DNA of 64,000 nt. Source: Catonia carolina (taxonomy: Eukaryota; Arthropoda; Insecta; Hemiptera; Achilidae). The translations under genes were made by a program, and so were the position numbers. The notes under the pieces were generated by a model. The model saw nothing but the letters and a program-made list of their open reading frames with translations, was not told where the DNA came from and made no database searches. Positions 9,946 to 21,808 of this stretch are shown piece after piece. The stretch spans positions 1,365,501 to 1,429,500 of the forward strand of contig JAQMRL010000016.1 of NCBI GenBank assembly GCA_035578175.1, in the 5' to 3' direction. Positions within the stretch are counted from its first letter, which is position 1. The number at the start of each line of letters is the position of its first letter.

Positions 9946-10227
9946 AAAACACACATTTGTACGATTTGCAATAAAAATACGCATGTGCTTCATCTTTAAA
10001 TACCATTTTTGTATGAAAACAAATAAACCATAAAAATATAAATCGTGCAGTAAAATTTCTCTGCTATTCATGGCTTCTTCTGGAAGTTTGCTCATGTATA
10101 GAGGAGAGTGAAAGTGCAGATGTAAAGTTTGCAAAATAAACTCTGTACAATGAAAGTCATTCAAGAACACATTGCATGCGTAACCCACAGGATGGACACT
10201 TGGTCTGATAAATTTGTATTTCTTTGT
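9946..10227 (+). other. 3' flank of zinc-finger gene 1 with decayed finger remnants
   Basis: After the TAG stop, TGTACGATTTGCAATAAAAA resembles the start of another finger (C-T-I-C-N-K). Near 10098-10143 a GAGGAGAGTGAAAGTGCAGA segment followed by TGTAAAGTTTGCAAAATAAA resembles a linker and finger with a stop inside. AATAAA at 9970-9975 could serve as a poly(A) signal, and another AATAAA lies near 10021. The segment is conserved at all three paralogues. Confidence 0.55.
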
Positions 10228-11115
10228 GACTTTCCCTTGTCTATGTGAATATGTAGGGAGGAAAGTATTGTTTTCATGTCAATGTTTTGAAAGCGGGTTT
10301 TCACCAGATATAAATGTTTTCAGACCCCCTGAACCCAAAAAAACATGTTTTTAGCGGTTGGTCTGTGTGTGAACAAAATAGCTCAAGAGCGGAACATCGA
10401 ACAAAGTTAAAACATAAAACTTTAGGTAGCTACCAGTAGAAAACTCGACACGAACTTTTTTATTAAAATCGGCAATTGGAAGTAGCAGTTTATTGTGAAT
10501 TTTTCACTATTTTGCAATTTTTTTTGAAACAGTTTTTATGATTTTTTAAAATATTGCCTTATTTACTTCATTTTTCATTCTCTACATGATAGCCTACCTT
10601 CAGGCGCCATGTCTGCTGAAATTCTTGGGAGAGGCTGTTCCTTCAAAGAAAAAGTTTTTTTCGTAGATTGCAGCCTTATGCATTTCAAAGCAGAAGTGTA
10701 AGGAATTAAAGTTGTAGAAAATTTAAAAACCTACAACTTTTAGTTCAAACATTCTTTTTTATAACGCTTAGTTTAGTGGTAATTAGTGATATTTTTTTTA
10801 ATGAAAATTGTAAAAAAATGAATGGCCTTTATATGGATTTAACGACAGAAGTGTACAGAATCAAATTTATGGGAAATTAAAAGTTCTACAACTTTTATTT
10901 CAAGAATTTTGCTCTACAGTCTTGTTTAGCTTCAAAGAGTGATTTTCCGTATTTTTGAGTCAAACTAAGATTGGTTTTCATTTTGCATCATTCACTGATG
11001 ATTAAAATTTGGTTATGTTTATTTTAGGTTAGTTTTTTGTTTATTAGTAATGTAAGGTTATATTGTTCATAATTAGCATTGTCAAGTGAAAGTCGTGTGA
11101 GTGTTAAACACCAGA
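10228..11115 (+). mobile_element. HEL repeat, sense, diverged full-length copy
   Basis: From GACTTTCCCTTGTCTATG to TTAAACACCAGA. Internal repeats are recognisable near 10670 and 10830. The 3' motif has mutated to GTCAAGTGAAAGTCGTG. It is the direct counterpart of 32313-33203 and 48700-49596. Confidence 0.8.
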
Positions 11116-11369
11116 TTTTTCTACTCAGTTTTAATGGGCAATGTGAGTTGAGGGGTACAGGGGGGATTTTGTACTCGGCTGTTATGTCAGAATAGCATGA
11201 ATGATTTTGTAGACTACATCTGAAGTCATAGACCCATCATCAGAGTATACAAAATATATTGTAAAAGTACTTTAATTTTCATCACTGACCTGTTACAGCT
11301 GTTATACCGCTTGTTAATTATGAACATGTTTTGGTCTCCAACATCATTGGAGCACTTAAATGTAAAAAA
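11116..11369. repeat. Spacer V downstream of zinc-finger units
   Basis: A 250-bp segment starting TCTACTCAGTTTTAATGGGC. It is very similar at 33204-33467 and 49597-49856 and always lies between a sense and an antisense HEL copy. No coding potential is recognised. Confidence 0.7.
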
Positions 11370-12194
11370 CTCTTATGTGAAACACTCACACAACTTTCTC
11401 TTGCCAATGAAGTAATGAAACCTAACATTAGAAATAAACAAGAAAACTAACCTCAAAAGCCATAACTTTATTTTAGTCATGAGTGAATGATGCTAAATGA
11501 AAACCAACCTTAGTTTGGCTCAATAATACGGAAAATTATTTTTAATGCTAAACTATGCTCTGTAGAGAAAAAATGTTAACAAAATAAAAATTGTAAATTA
11601 TTTAATTTACAATAAATTTGATTATAAACATTTATGTCATAAAATGCATACTGAGGAAAAATCTTAAAAAATCCATTTTATTACAGATTTTTGTGAACAA
11701 AAAAGAAAATCACTAATTACCATTAAACTGTTTGAAATAAAAGTTGTAGATTTTTAAATTTTCTAACCCTTTAATTTACACACTTTTGCCCTATAATTCA
11801 TATTAAGGCCGCGATATAAAAAAATAAAAAATAATTTTTTTCTATGACACAACAGCCCCTCAAGAATTTTAGCAGACATTGCGTCTACCCAATCATGTAG
11901 AGCATTAAGAATGTAGTAAACAAGGTGATTTAATAAGGGAAAAAAGTGAAAAATTACACGGATAAACTACTACTTCTGGTTGATTGATTTTGATGAAAAT
12001 TTCCGTTTCAGGTCCTCTAGTGGTACGTAACTTAAGTTTAAAGTTTCAACTTTGTACAATGTTCCATTTTTTAGATATTTTGTACACACATACACACAGA
12101 GACCAATTGCTAAAAACATGTTTTTTGGGTGGAAGGCGTCTGAAGACAATACTTTCCTTCCTATATAATTATTCAAATAGGGCAAGAGAAAGTA
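11370..12194 (-). mobile_element. HEL repeat, antisense
   Basis: Runs from the reverse complement of the 3' hairpin (GTGAAACACTCACACAACTT) to GGCAAGAGAAAGTA. It lacks the SINE that its counterparts at 33.6 and 50.0 kb carry, and retains the uninterrupted sequence AAAAGCCATAACTTTATTTT at that site. Confidence 0.82.
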
Positions 12195-13202
12195 AAAACC
12201 AAATCTAGTGAAATGTGTAGAAGATGTCTCTTGAGTGATTCAAGTGAAACTGTTTAATCATTTGAGTTGATCTTTTGTCGTATTGTGTGCTGATAGGAGA
12301 CGCATTTGTTATTCTTATTTACTCCATTCACTTCATTCGTGTTTACGTGTATGGGGTAACAGTTTATTATCCTCACATATGAATGACATTTTATACAATT
12401 TATTGTTTTGTTTCTACATAATGTATTTGTCATTATTTTATTATATTTCATAGAATGTATGGTTTCTGCTCTGTATGGTTATTTTTCTCTTCGGCTGTTG
12501 TTAAATCAGTTTCCAAATGTAAATTGTAATTAATTGTACAGTCCATTTGAAATAGCATGATAGTATTACGTAAATGGAATAAAGAACAGAGGGAATTTTT
12601 TAATGTGCTCATGCGTCAGTGCTACCACTAGGAATAATTAAAAGGGAAATTTTACTTACGAAAAGAGAATTTTTAATCAGCAAAGTTACCTCCATTCAGA
12701 GACTTACTATCATGCTATTTTGAATGGACTATATTTTGTTTTTTGTTATATCCATTATTATTTTTGTCATCATGCCATGAATCTTATGGCTCTTATTTTG
12801 TTAATTGTAGGTTTAAGACACTTTAATTGTTGTTGTAATTTTTAGTTTGCAATAAATAATACTTGTAATTCTTAAACTGTAGTGTGTTAATTATTTAATT
12901 TACCTAGATCCCGAAACGGACCTTAGAGATAAGTGTCACAATACATTATTGTCTAATGACTGGATGTGTAAGTTCAGTTGAGGCTGTCAACTAAATACAT
13001 AATTTGGAATCTGTTATATTGTAATAATCTGTTTCCAGCTTGTCATCTTCACGTGGTCTTGGGTTTGAATCCCATTCAGGCACGGCATATTTTCATACAT
13101 TACAAAGAAATCACTTCATCCTTCACTGTCTGCATTAGCAGTAATTGCAGAACAATAAGACTATAAACTAAAAGAAAAAAAATTGCCATGTTCAGTCTAG
13201 TT
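12195..13202. repeat. Downstream part of zinc-finger unit 1
   Basis: Matches pieces of 34446-36731 and 50847-57047 but is shorter. One deletion joins TTGAG to ACGCAT near 12291. Another lacks ~1.1 kb between TTATTTTGTTA and AATTGTAG near 12804. The segment ends with a SINE at 13040-13185. No gene is recognised. Confidence 0.6.
13040..13185 (+). mobile_element. tRNA-derived SINE, 5'-truncated
   Basis: Box B-like GGTTTGAATCC, then the body CTTCACTGTCTGCATTAGCAG and an A-rich tail AAAAGAAAAAAAATT, matching the full SINE at 5760-5954. The tRNA head upstream of box B is missing. The paralogous position near 36722 has no SINE. Confidence 0.8.
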
Positions 13203-13485
13203 GTACTTTTTCTTGCCTATATAAATTTATAGCAAAGAGTATTGCTTTTGTGTTGGTGAGAAATCCAGTTTTCACAAGATATACATGTTTTCAGACCCCC
13301 TGAACCCAAAAAAACATGTTTTTAGCAAATTGTTCTGTGTGTGAATAAAATATCTCAAGAAAGTAACTTTGTACGAAGTTGAAATTTAAAATTTAAGTTA
13401 GGTACTACTAGAGGAACCAACACGAACATTATCATCTGAATTGTTCAACCGGAAGTAGTAGTTTCTTCATGTAATTTTCACTTTT
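13203..13485 (+). mobile_element. HEL repeat, 5' fragment, sense
   Basis: Starts TACTTTTTCTTGCCTATATA and breaks off at CACTTTTTTGTGAC, where an unrelated conserved block begins. The breakpoint is identical at 57325, so it predates the block duplication. Confidence 0.75.
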
Positions 13486-13796
13486 TTTGTGACAATCGCT
13501 GCCCACCATGACAGACCGTTTTTTGTGTACCCAAATCTTAAGCCATTGAATTATGCACAAGATTATACACCCAACAAGAGTGACTCACTTGTCCATTATA
13601 AAGATGGATGGAATAGTGAGGACAGAGAGAGTGAAGAAGAAGTTTTACTTGTTGTTTACTGTTTGCAGATGATCTTATGCGCAACGATAGAGTGTGAATC
13701 TAGTTTGGGGTTGAGAAGTTCCTAAAAATTTTGTGAAATGCATAATATGCATTATTCCGTATCAGTACTGACTTATGCAGTGTGATTTATTTTATT
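13486..13796 (+). other. Conserved ORF block of unknown origin (13489-13725)
   Basis: A frame of 78 codons includes HDRPFFVYPNLKPLNYAQDY and the acidic stretch DGWNSEDRESEEE. The same block occurs at ~57326-57625 with mostly conserved coding sense but a stop after the acidic stretch. Composition and length suggest a captured exon fragment or transposon coding remnant. The block ends at the A-rich tail of the antisense LINE. I do not recognise the product. Confidence 0.35.
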
Positions 13797-16020
13797 TTTT
13801 TTGCGCCCTGGAGACTTCAGGAGGAGTATAGGACATGTCAGTTATAACATCTGAAATACATATAAGAATCACACAATGTATCACTACTATCAAGAAAGAA
13901 ATTCTTGGACGCTATAAAAAGTTTCATCGATCAAGTAATTTTTCAGATTCTTTTTAAAGGAATGCAAATTATGACAACATTTTAAAAATTGAAGTAATTT
14001 ATTCATGAATTTTCTTCCTGTATAAGTAGTTTTCTTTTTAAACAATTTTCTTTAGTGATTAGCCACATAATAATCATTTCTATTTCTCATGTTATGATTG
14101 TGAACATTGAAATTCTGCATAAATATATTTTGCCTAACATACATAATCACCTCAAAAATGTAAATAGAGGGAACTGTAAGCAATTTAAGCTCCTTAAATA
14201 GTGGCCTGCATGAGGTTAGCTGGTTAGCTCCCACCATACATCTAATGGCTTTCTTTTAATTTTTAAAAACCCAATTCATATTACTCATGCTAGAATTACC
14301 CCATACTAAGATACCATATCGGATATGAGACAGAATGAGGCCATGATAAGCTTCCATTAGTAATTTTTTATCATTTAATCTGGCAATTTGTTTTATTGTA
14401 AATACCCCAGATGATATTTTACTACAAACTTGATTGGTATAAAAGTTTCAAGACAAAAATCTAACTAGATACTCCTAGGAACTTCACTGTTTCTACATGC
14501 TCTAAACTATTATCATGAATAAATACATCCACTTCTCAAGTTTTTTTAACGTTGTTTATTTTTGATACTTTTCCCCATTAACTGTTAATAACATGTGAAT
14601 CAAGAACTGTACTACGGACTCTATGTTAACATGTGTATTTACTTCAAGAGCATCTACCAGTAAACTGTTACTGTTAACTGAGGTATCATCAGCAAACAAC
14701 AAAGCTCTGCCATTAGGTATGACTTCTGGTAGTCTATTAATGTACAATAGAATCAGAATTGTACCTAAAACTAACCCTTGTGGAACGCCTGCTTTGACTT
14801 CAAGCTTTCCAGATACAACCTTTTTAAGTTTCCCTCTAACAACCCTAGCTAACTCCACACACTGTAATCTATTAATAAGGTAAGATTGAAACCATTTCAA
14901 TTCTACATCCCTGACGCTTAATGACTAATGTTTTCAATAAAATTTCATAATCAACACATTCAAAAGCTTTACTCAGATCCAGAAACACTGCCAATGTTTT
15001 CTTCCCGGCATCCAATATATCAACTACTTGCTCCAGAAGTAAAACTATTGCAGTTTTAGTTGATCTATCTTTTTGAAAACCACGCTGATCCTCTGAGATG
15101 ATTAGGTTTTCAATCAAGAAACTGATTAACCTAATAAATACTACCTTTTCAAAAATTTTACTGATAGTGTTTAAAATACTTATTGGCCTATAATTTTCAA
15201 CTAACAGGCTATCTCCATTCTTAAATATAGGCAATATTTTAGCCTCCTTCAGTTTATTTGGAAATATACGTAGGTACCTGCTTCGAGTGAGAAGTTAAAT
15301 GAAGGAGAGGAGTAACTAAAATATGTTTACATTCTTTAACAATTATACTAGGAATCCCATCTAACCCACATGATTTCTTACTTTTCAAACTATCAATAAC
15401 TGATTCTATTTCCTCACTTGAAACTAGGCTAAATAGGAATCGATTTACTATCTTGTTACCTTTTGGATCATAACATCCCACTGTTTCCATAATCTGTTGT
15501 TTAAGTTTTAAAGCTACTTCCTGATAATATTTGTTAAAATAATTACAAATTTCTACACCGTTCTCAATAAGTTCATTATTTTTGTTAACAATATTTGGTA
15601 TGTCAGTAAAACTTTTGTTGCTAACTACACCTCGATTCTTATTTGTTATTTCCCATATTGCTGAGTTTAAATTTGATGATTTATGAAGGACTTAAGCAGT
15701 TGTTTTTCATTTAGCTCTCTGGACTGCTCTGGCTTAATGTTTTTTAATAGGTTTGTACCTTTATTCGTTAAAGGTGGTCCTATGTGATAGAAAATCTGAG
15801 TATACATCTCTAACTTCAGACCACATTTTCAAAATTCCCCCGTGACCCAATCATCTGTTTCACTGACAATATTTTTTACATCTTTATTTTTAATTGGACA
15901 ACTATTATTATAATGAAATTTTAATGTTTCAATAAAATTATGATATTTCTGATTAATGTCGAAGGAATTGAACAGTCTTCCAATCCTCTTTGGATAAACT
16001 GTGTAACAAACAATTAACAT
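13797..16020 (-). pseudogene. Jockey-like non-LTR retrotransposon, degenerate ORF2
   Basis: The minus strand encodes a broken reverse transcriptase. In coding order it has KSKKSCGLDGIPSIIVKECK (15.4 kb), KLKEAKILPIFKNGD...ENYRPISILNTISKIFEK (15.2), FLDLSKAFECVDYEILL (14.96), GVPQGLVLGTILILLYINRLPE (14.77) and the catalytic LFADDTSV (14.7). A C-terminal VHNHN-MRNRNDYYV segment follows (14.1). These are the standard RT blocks of arthropod Jockey-group LINEs; the exact clade is inference. Frames shift several times. The 3' end is at ~13,797 with an A-rich tail (AAAAAAAATAAAATAAA on the minus strand). No complete endonuclease domain is seen; the 5' side abuts U copy 4. Confidence 0.85.
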
Positions 16021-17609
16021 TCCCTGGGTTGAAGCTTTTACGTATTTCCCGTGATTGCTGTAATTGTTCGTTCTATATAATTTAATTTTTTTGTAGTATC
16101 TATTTTATAATATTAACCGATGCAAATAAAGGTTTTTAAAACGTATCAGCACCGTATAGTTGCCGTATCTAACGGCAGTTTTATTCATTTACATAATGGA
16201 CTCTTCATTTAAGGAGGGAAAAAAGTGATCGAGTGTTAGTAAATAAACTAGGAGAAAATAATTAGTAATAATACACAGTAATCGGCTATTTTAGAAAATT
16301 GGATAGTGGATTCAAGAATCTGCAGTCGACCAAACTAACTGATTGGTAAATTATGTTTTTGTTTTATTCACTAGATGACGTGTTTGAAATCTTTTCAGGT
16401 TATGTGTGTAAGCAAAACTTAGTGTGAACATCGTTAAATGAAAAGTTTATTAGAGAATATATATTCGCTTTTACTAATTAAGAGTACTGGGCACTGCAGA
16501 TTTAATTAGAGACGGTTTACTGTTCAGTTGTGAAAATTATTCGGTCAGTGTTTACAAGATCCAAACTAGTTTCATGTTTAATTGGGTCATGCCCTGTAAC
16601 GTGGTCCAGAAATGCAAAATCTAGTTACTTAATTATTTAAAAAATTGGTGATCGTTTAATGAACGATTCTGCATATTATATTCACTTTTGCTTTAACCGA
16701 CGTTTTTTGACAAGGTCAGACTGTTTTTACAACTTTGGAGCTTCAATGAAACATGCTAGTACACGAGGTTCTATTAATCTTAATTAATATTTAATCGTTG
16801 AAGGCAAAACCAACTTATTTATTTGTTCCGAAGATTAAGCTGTAAAGTGTAAAACATAACTTCAAACTTCGGAATCGAAATGTTTCTAAAGTCGGTTTTT
16901 TAAAAAAATTACCAAAATGCCTATTGTTTAACAAGCAAAGTCTTGCCTTCCCAAATAATAATTTGAAAGATGCCCGTGACTTAATTGAGCAATTTATTGA
17001 AGATAAATGTGTCATAGTTTGTAAAGAAAGGAAGCCAGAATAAATTTGATGTATTAAACTTAAGTCCAAGCGGTTAAATGGTTCATGTAATGAAATCTAT
17101 TAGGCATTTTCTGTAGCATTGTCTTGTGCTGTTGCTGATTACAGGTGAAAATGATTGGCTAGAAGTAACCATTGATATGAAAATATGTCCACATTGGTAC
17201 ATGCATGTATGGTGAATGTACATTGTATTTCAGTTGGACCTAATGTTATTCTTTTCTTGTGCGCAGGCAGCCTTGAAGTACACCACAACACAAATTACTT
17301 GAGATACCATCCTGTGCTGGGACTGAATCTTAAATATCATTGGAAAAGGAAGTCTCATTGACAATTCAGTATCCAAGAAAACTAGCCAATTAGTGAATTT
17401 TCATTAAAGGTATGTAAATATTATTTTATTAAAATTGAAATTTTGTGAAATTCGTTGTAATTATTTTGGTTTTGATGTTCTTCTAAAGAGGAAAATTTAA
17501 AAAGGAATTTATGCATAAAGAAATAATAGTATTTGTGACCGTCCATGGGAAAAGGGAGCCAAGTCAAAAGTAAGGTTATGAGTGATTCTTGCGGACAATT
17601 TAATGCTGA
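16021..17609 (+). pseudogene. U family copy 4
   Basis: Contains all recognisable segments. The first exon has a frameshift near the CENYSVS segment. Exon c is 16804-16841 with donor GTAAAG. Exon d begins near 16912, but its acceptor AG is lost (AAAAAAATTACC in place of AAAAAGTTCAG). Exons e and f end at a TGA near 17361. Exons d-f still read FPNNNLKDARDLIEQFIEDK and HHNTNYLRYHPVLGLN. The loss of the acceptor means this copy cannot be spliced as modelled. Confidence 0.5.
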
Positions 17610-18098
17610 AACAGTTATATTTAAGATTGTGGCTTTAATATGCGTTTAAGAGCGAAATTGTATGTTATAAAAGTTGTTGAGAATTTAAAAAACTAAAACG
17701 TTATTTCAAATATTTTTTTTGTATAATGCTTAGTTTAGCAGTAATTAGCGATTTTCTGTTTTTTTCTTACTATAACATGTGAAAAAAATCAATTTTTTTT
17801 AAGACTGCAGCCTTAGCATTTTATGACAAAAGTTTATATAATCTAATTTATAAGAAAATTAAAAGCTCTGGAACTTTTATTTAGAGGATATTTTTTCTAC
17901 AGAGCCTAGTTTAGCGTAAAAGAGTGATTTTCCGTATTTTTAAGCCAAAGTAAGGTTGATTTTCATTTGGTGTCTTTCACTCATGATTAAAATTAGGTAC
18001 TGTTTATTGGGGTTAATTTTTTTGTTTATTTCTAATGTTAGGTTTATTGTTAATTATTTGCATTAGCAAGAGAAAGTTGTGTGAGTGTTGTACACCAG
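17610..18098 (+). mobile_element. HEL repeat, 5'-truncated, sense
   Basis: Counterpart of 3615-4107: internal repeats and 3' end only, finishing TAGCAAGAGAAAGTTGTG then a hairpin region and CACCAG. Confidence 0.8.
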
Positions 18099-18503
18099 TT
18101 TTCTTCACAATTATTTATAAAAAAAGTTACAGAATTTTGTTAAAAAAATGTTAATTAACACCAATTGTTGTGAAATTGCACTGAAAGTGGGTTAATATTT
18201 GATGAGTGATGATATTGTTCAATTGGTGTTTACTCTCTTTGTCTCTGTCAGATGTCATCTCTTACTGATGTAACATTGTGTGCTGAATCATGTGATCTCT
18301 TCAAATAATTCATATCTCAAATTGTTAACATCCTGTAGCAGATTTTTCAAAGGTCATGTCAAATGTAAAAATTCACAAAAGGACAAAGAATTGAAAAATT
18401 TTATTTTAAGTTAACATACAACAAGATAAAAGGTTACAATTTTGTTTTCTATTTTAAACAAATTGCATTTGTATTTGAATACTAAGGAAACTAATCTAAA
18501 AAA
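18099..18503. repeat. Spacer S, second copy
   Basis: Matches 4108-4510 almost throughout, including the GTTTACTCTCTTTGTCTCTG and AACATACAACAAGATAAAAG segments. No genes. Confidence 0.75.
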
Positions 18504-19103
18504 ATCAGGTGTGAAACACTCGCACAATTTTCTCTTGCCAATGCAAATAATTAACAATATAACCTAACATTAGTAATAAAACAATAGAAATAAACAAAAA
18601 CTTACCCCATTAAACATAACCTAATTTTAATCATGAATGAAAGATGCAAAATGAAAATCAACTTCAGTTTGGCTTAAAAATGCAGAAAATCACTCTTTCA
18701 CGCTAAACTAGGCTCTGTACAGAAAAATGCTCTAAAAAGAAAAATGCTCTAAAAAGTTGTAGGTGTTTTAATATCCTTTAAATTTGATCATATACACTTT
18801 TTTCGTAAAATGCATACGAAAGCCGAAATGTTAAAAAAATAATTTTTTACTTGTTTTCATTAGAAAAAAACTGAAAATTGCTAATTACCACTAAACTAAG
18901 CGTTATAAAATAAAATGTTTGAAATAAAAGTTGTAGGATTTTAAATTTTATTAAAAGCATTTTTGCGGTGAAATGCATATTAAAGTCGTAATCTTAAAAA
19001 CACAATTTTTTGCGTAAGTACAGCCTAACCAAGAATTTCAGCAAACAAGGTGCCTACCCTATCTTGTAGAGCATAAAAAATTTAGTAAACAGGCGATTTA
19101 AAA
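18504..19103 (-). mobile_element. HEL repeat, antisense, 5' third missing
   Basis: From AGGTGTGAAACACTCGCAC through both internal repeats to AACAGGCGATTTAAAAA. It is then replaced by spacer T, so the microsatellite and 5' hairpin are missing. Confidence 0.8.
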
Positions 19104-19350
19104 ATCCAAAGCCAGAACTTTGGTTTTTCTTTTATATATTCAGCAGAAAAGGGATGTTAACTTCACCTTGGTGAAAAGGCCCATTTTCCCTATATGACAA
19201 ACTGTCTCTTTTTAGGAATTTAATCAGGCTTGGCATTCAAAATAAAATAAAATTGGGGTATATTTATACACAGAAAAGAATATTTTGAATGTTAAAAGCA
19301 AAAAATGCCATTTTTTGATCTAATTTTGGTTTCTTTGCTCTCCTGAAATT
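19104..19350. repeat. Spacer T
   Basis: A 250-bp segment beginning CCAGAACTTTGGTTTTTC and ending CTCTCCTGAAA. It recurs at 44479-44730, again directly before a sense HEL copy. No frame or function is recognised. Confidence 0.65.
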
Positions 19351-20282
19351 TTTACTTTCTCTTACCTATATGAATATATAGAAAGGAAGTATTGTTTTCA
19401 TGTCGATTTTTCAAAATCGAGTTTTCCCCGGATGTACACGTGATCACACCCCCTGAACCCAAAATAACATGTTTGTTAGTGATTGGTCTGTATATGTGTG
19501 TGTGTGTGTGTGTGTGAACAAAATATCTCAAGAACAGAACCTCGTATGAACTTGAAACTGAAGTTTGCATATTAAAGCGTAAGACACTGCTACCAACACG
19601 ACACCAACATTTTCATTAAAATCGGTTAACCGAAAGTAGTAGTTTATTCATGTAATTTTTCACTTTTTTGCGATTATCTCAAAAATAGGCCCTACGATTT
19701 TTTTAAAAATTGCCTGGTTTACTAAAATTTTTTATGCTTTACAAGATAGGGTAGGCGTCATATCTGCTGAAATTCTTGGAAAGGCTGTTTGAACGTAAAT
19801 TTTTTTTTTTAGATTGTGGCTTTAATATGCATTTCAGCGCAGAAATGTACATAATAAAAGTTGTAGACAATTTACAATTCTAGAACTTTTATTTCAAACA
19901 TTAATTTGCATAATGCTTAGTTTAGTGGTAATTAGCAGTTTTCTGTTTTTTTCGCACGAAAAAGTGTGAAAAATCTATTTTTTTTAAAAATTCGGGATTA
20001 GTATGCATTTATGACAAAAGTTTATGTAATAAAATGTATAGGAAATTAAAATATATAAAACTTTTATTTGAAGCATTTTCTCCACAGAGCCTAGTTAAGT
20101 GTGAAAGATTGATTTTCCGTATTTTTAAGCCAAACTGAGGTCGATTTTCATTTTGCATCTTTCACTCATGATTAAAATAAGGTTAGTTTTTTGTTTATTT
20201 CTAATGTTTTATTACTAATTTAAGTTATATTGGTAATTATTTGCATTGGCAAGAGAAAGTTGTGTGAGTGTTTCACACCAGA
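19351..20282 (+). mobile_element. HEL repeat, sense, complete
   Basis: TTACTTTCTCTTACC at the 5' end, (TG)n at ~19495-19516, both internal repeats, and GGCAAGAGAAAGTTGTGTGAGTGTTTCACACCAGA at the 3' end. Counterpart of 44731-45649. Confidence 0.88.
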
Positions 20283-20518
20283 TTTTTTTTACTTATTTTC
20301 TTGCAAAATAAGCAACTGAAAATCACTAATTGCCATTAAACTACGGATTGTACAAAATACAATATTTAGCATTAAATTTGAAATAAAAGTTGTAGGTTTT
20401 TAAATGTGCTACAATTTTGATTGTATACACTTTTGCCCTAAATGCATATTAAGGCCGCAATCTTTGAAACCATTTTTTTCTATGAGAGCACAGCCTGGCC
20501 AAGAATTTCAGCAGCAAG

Positions 20519-21509
20519 TAGTGATGAGCATCGAAAGGAAAACATCAATATTTACCATCGATGTCTAATCGACCAAGACCATCGATGTATCAAAAACATT
20601 GATGTTTTCTGGTGAAAAACATCGATGTTTTGATCTACAACGTTTAAAACTTATGATAGTAATGAAATTAACTAATTATTTAAACATATATTTTTAAATA
20701 AATTTTTTTTAGAAAAGTTAATGCTCTATGAGTGAATAGACTTATAAATAGATCATATAATATTCTAATTTCAAACGTTTTAAGTAGGTTGGGTCTTGGG
20801 TGGATTACTTAAATAAAACTACAGTCAAATAAGAAACTCGAAATTTTAATTAAGAAATTAATGTTGTTGTTGTTAAGGTCAACAGCCAAAAGGCTGGTTT
20901 GAACCTCTAGAGGTTTTACTAAGTAAAAACGAGGAGTAAGGTGGTTTACGATTGCCACAACTCACTGAGTTGAAAGAGTATGCTTATCAGCATGCCAGGC
21001 CCTCCGAAAAGCACCCACTTTCCACCCTGCAAATGAGACCTTCACTTCATTCACCACAGGGTCTGGCTGTATAGTGAAATTCATTACTATCGGAGGAAAT
21101 AACTCTTGACTAGTGTCATTTACACCTCTACCTCTTCTGTTCTTAAATAGTTCAGTCATATAATTGGCTGACTATGTGATAAGAAACACAACTATTTTTG
21201 TAGCCCTGAAACAAACAGATCGAGTGCAAAATTATTTTAACACCACCTGCCTGTTATGGGCAAAAGAAATTAATAAAGAAACAAAATACTAAGAGTGAGA
21301 GATACTAACGGACAGTCAAGGTCAAACTGAAACAAAACATTTGGGCTGGATGGGGCGGGTAATTCCCCCAAAGCCAAAACGCTCTAATCAGGGTAGCCAA
21401 CATGTTCTGAGCAACAAGTTAAATTCCCTACATCAGTACAGAAAACATTAAAACATCGACCTATTAACATCGATGTTTTGAAAACATCGGATATCGATGC
21501 TCATCATTA
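20519..21509. mobile_element. hAT-like non-autonomous DNA transposon
   Basis: A 991-bp insertion with terminal inverted repeats TAGTGATGAGCATCGA / TAATGATGAGCATCGA and an 8-bp target duplication GCAGCAAG / GCAACAAG (one mismatch). Both features are typical of the hAT superfamily. Subterminal copies of CATCGATGTTTT crowd both ends, resembling transposase-binding repeats. The inside (~20870-21160) holds an unrelated moderately GC-richer segment (GGTCAACAGCCAAAAGGCTG) that may be a further insertion. No transposase ORF is seen, so it is non-autonomous. Confidence 0.82.
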
Positions 21510-21808
21510 GCAACAAGTGCCTACATTATCACATAGATCATAAAACATGTAGTAAATGATTCGATTTCTTTTTTAAAATCAAGAGCTGTTTTTGAGAAAT
21601 CACAAAAAACATGATAAATGACATGAATATACTACTACTTCCGCTTAAGCGATTTTTATGAAAATGTTTGTGTCGGGTCCTCCAGTAGTACCTAACTTAC
21701 GTTTCAATTTTGTACAATGTTCCGCCGTTCTTGACATATTTTTTTCACACACATGAAGACCAATCGCTAAATAAAAACATGTTTTTTGGGTTCAGGGGCT
21801 CTGAAAAC

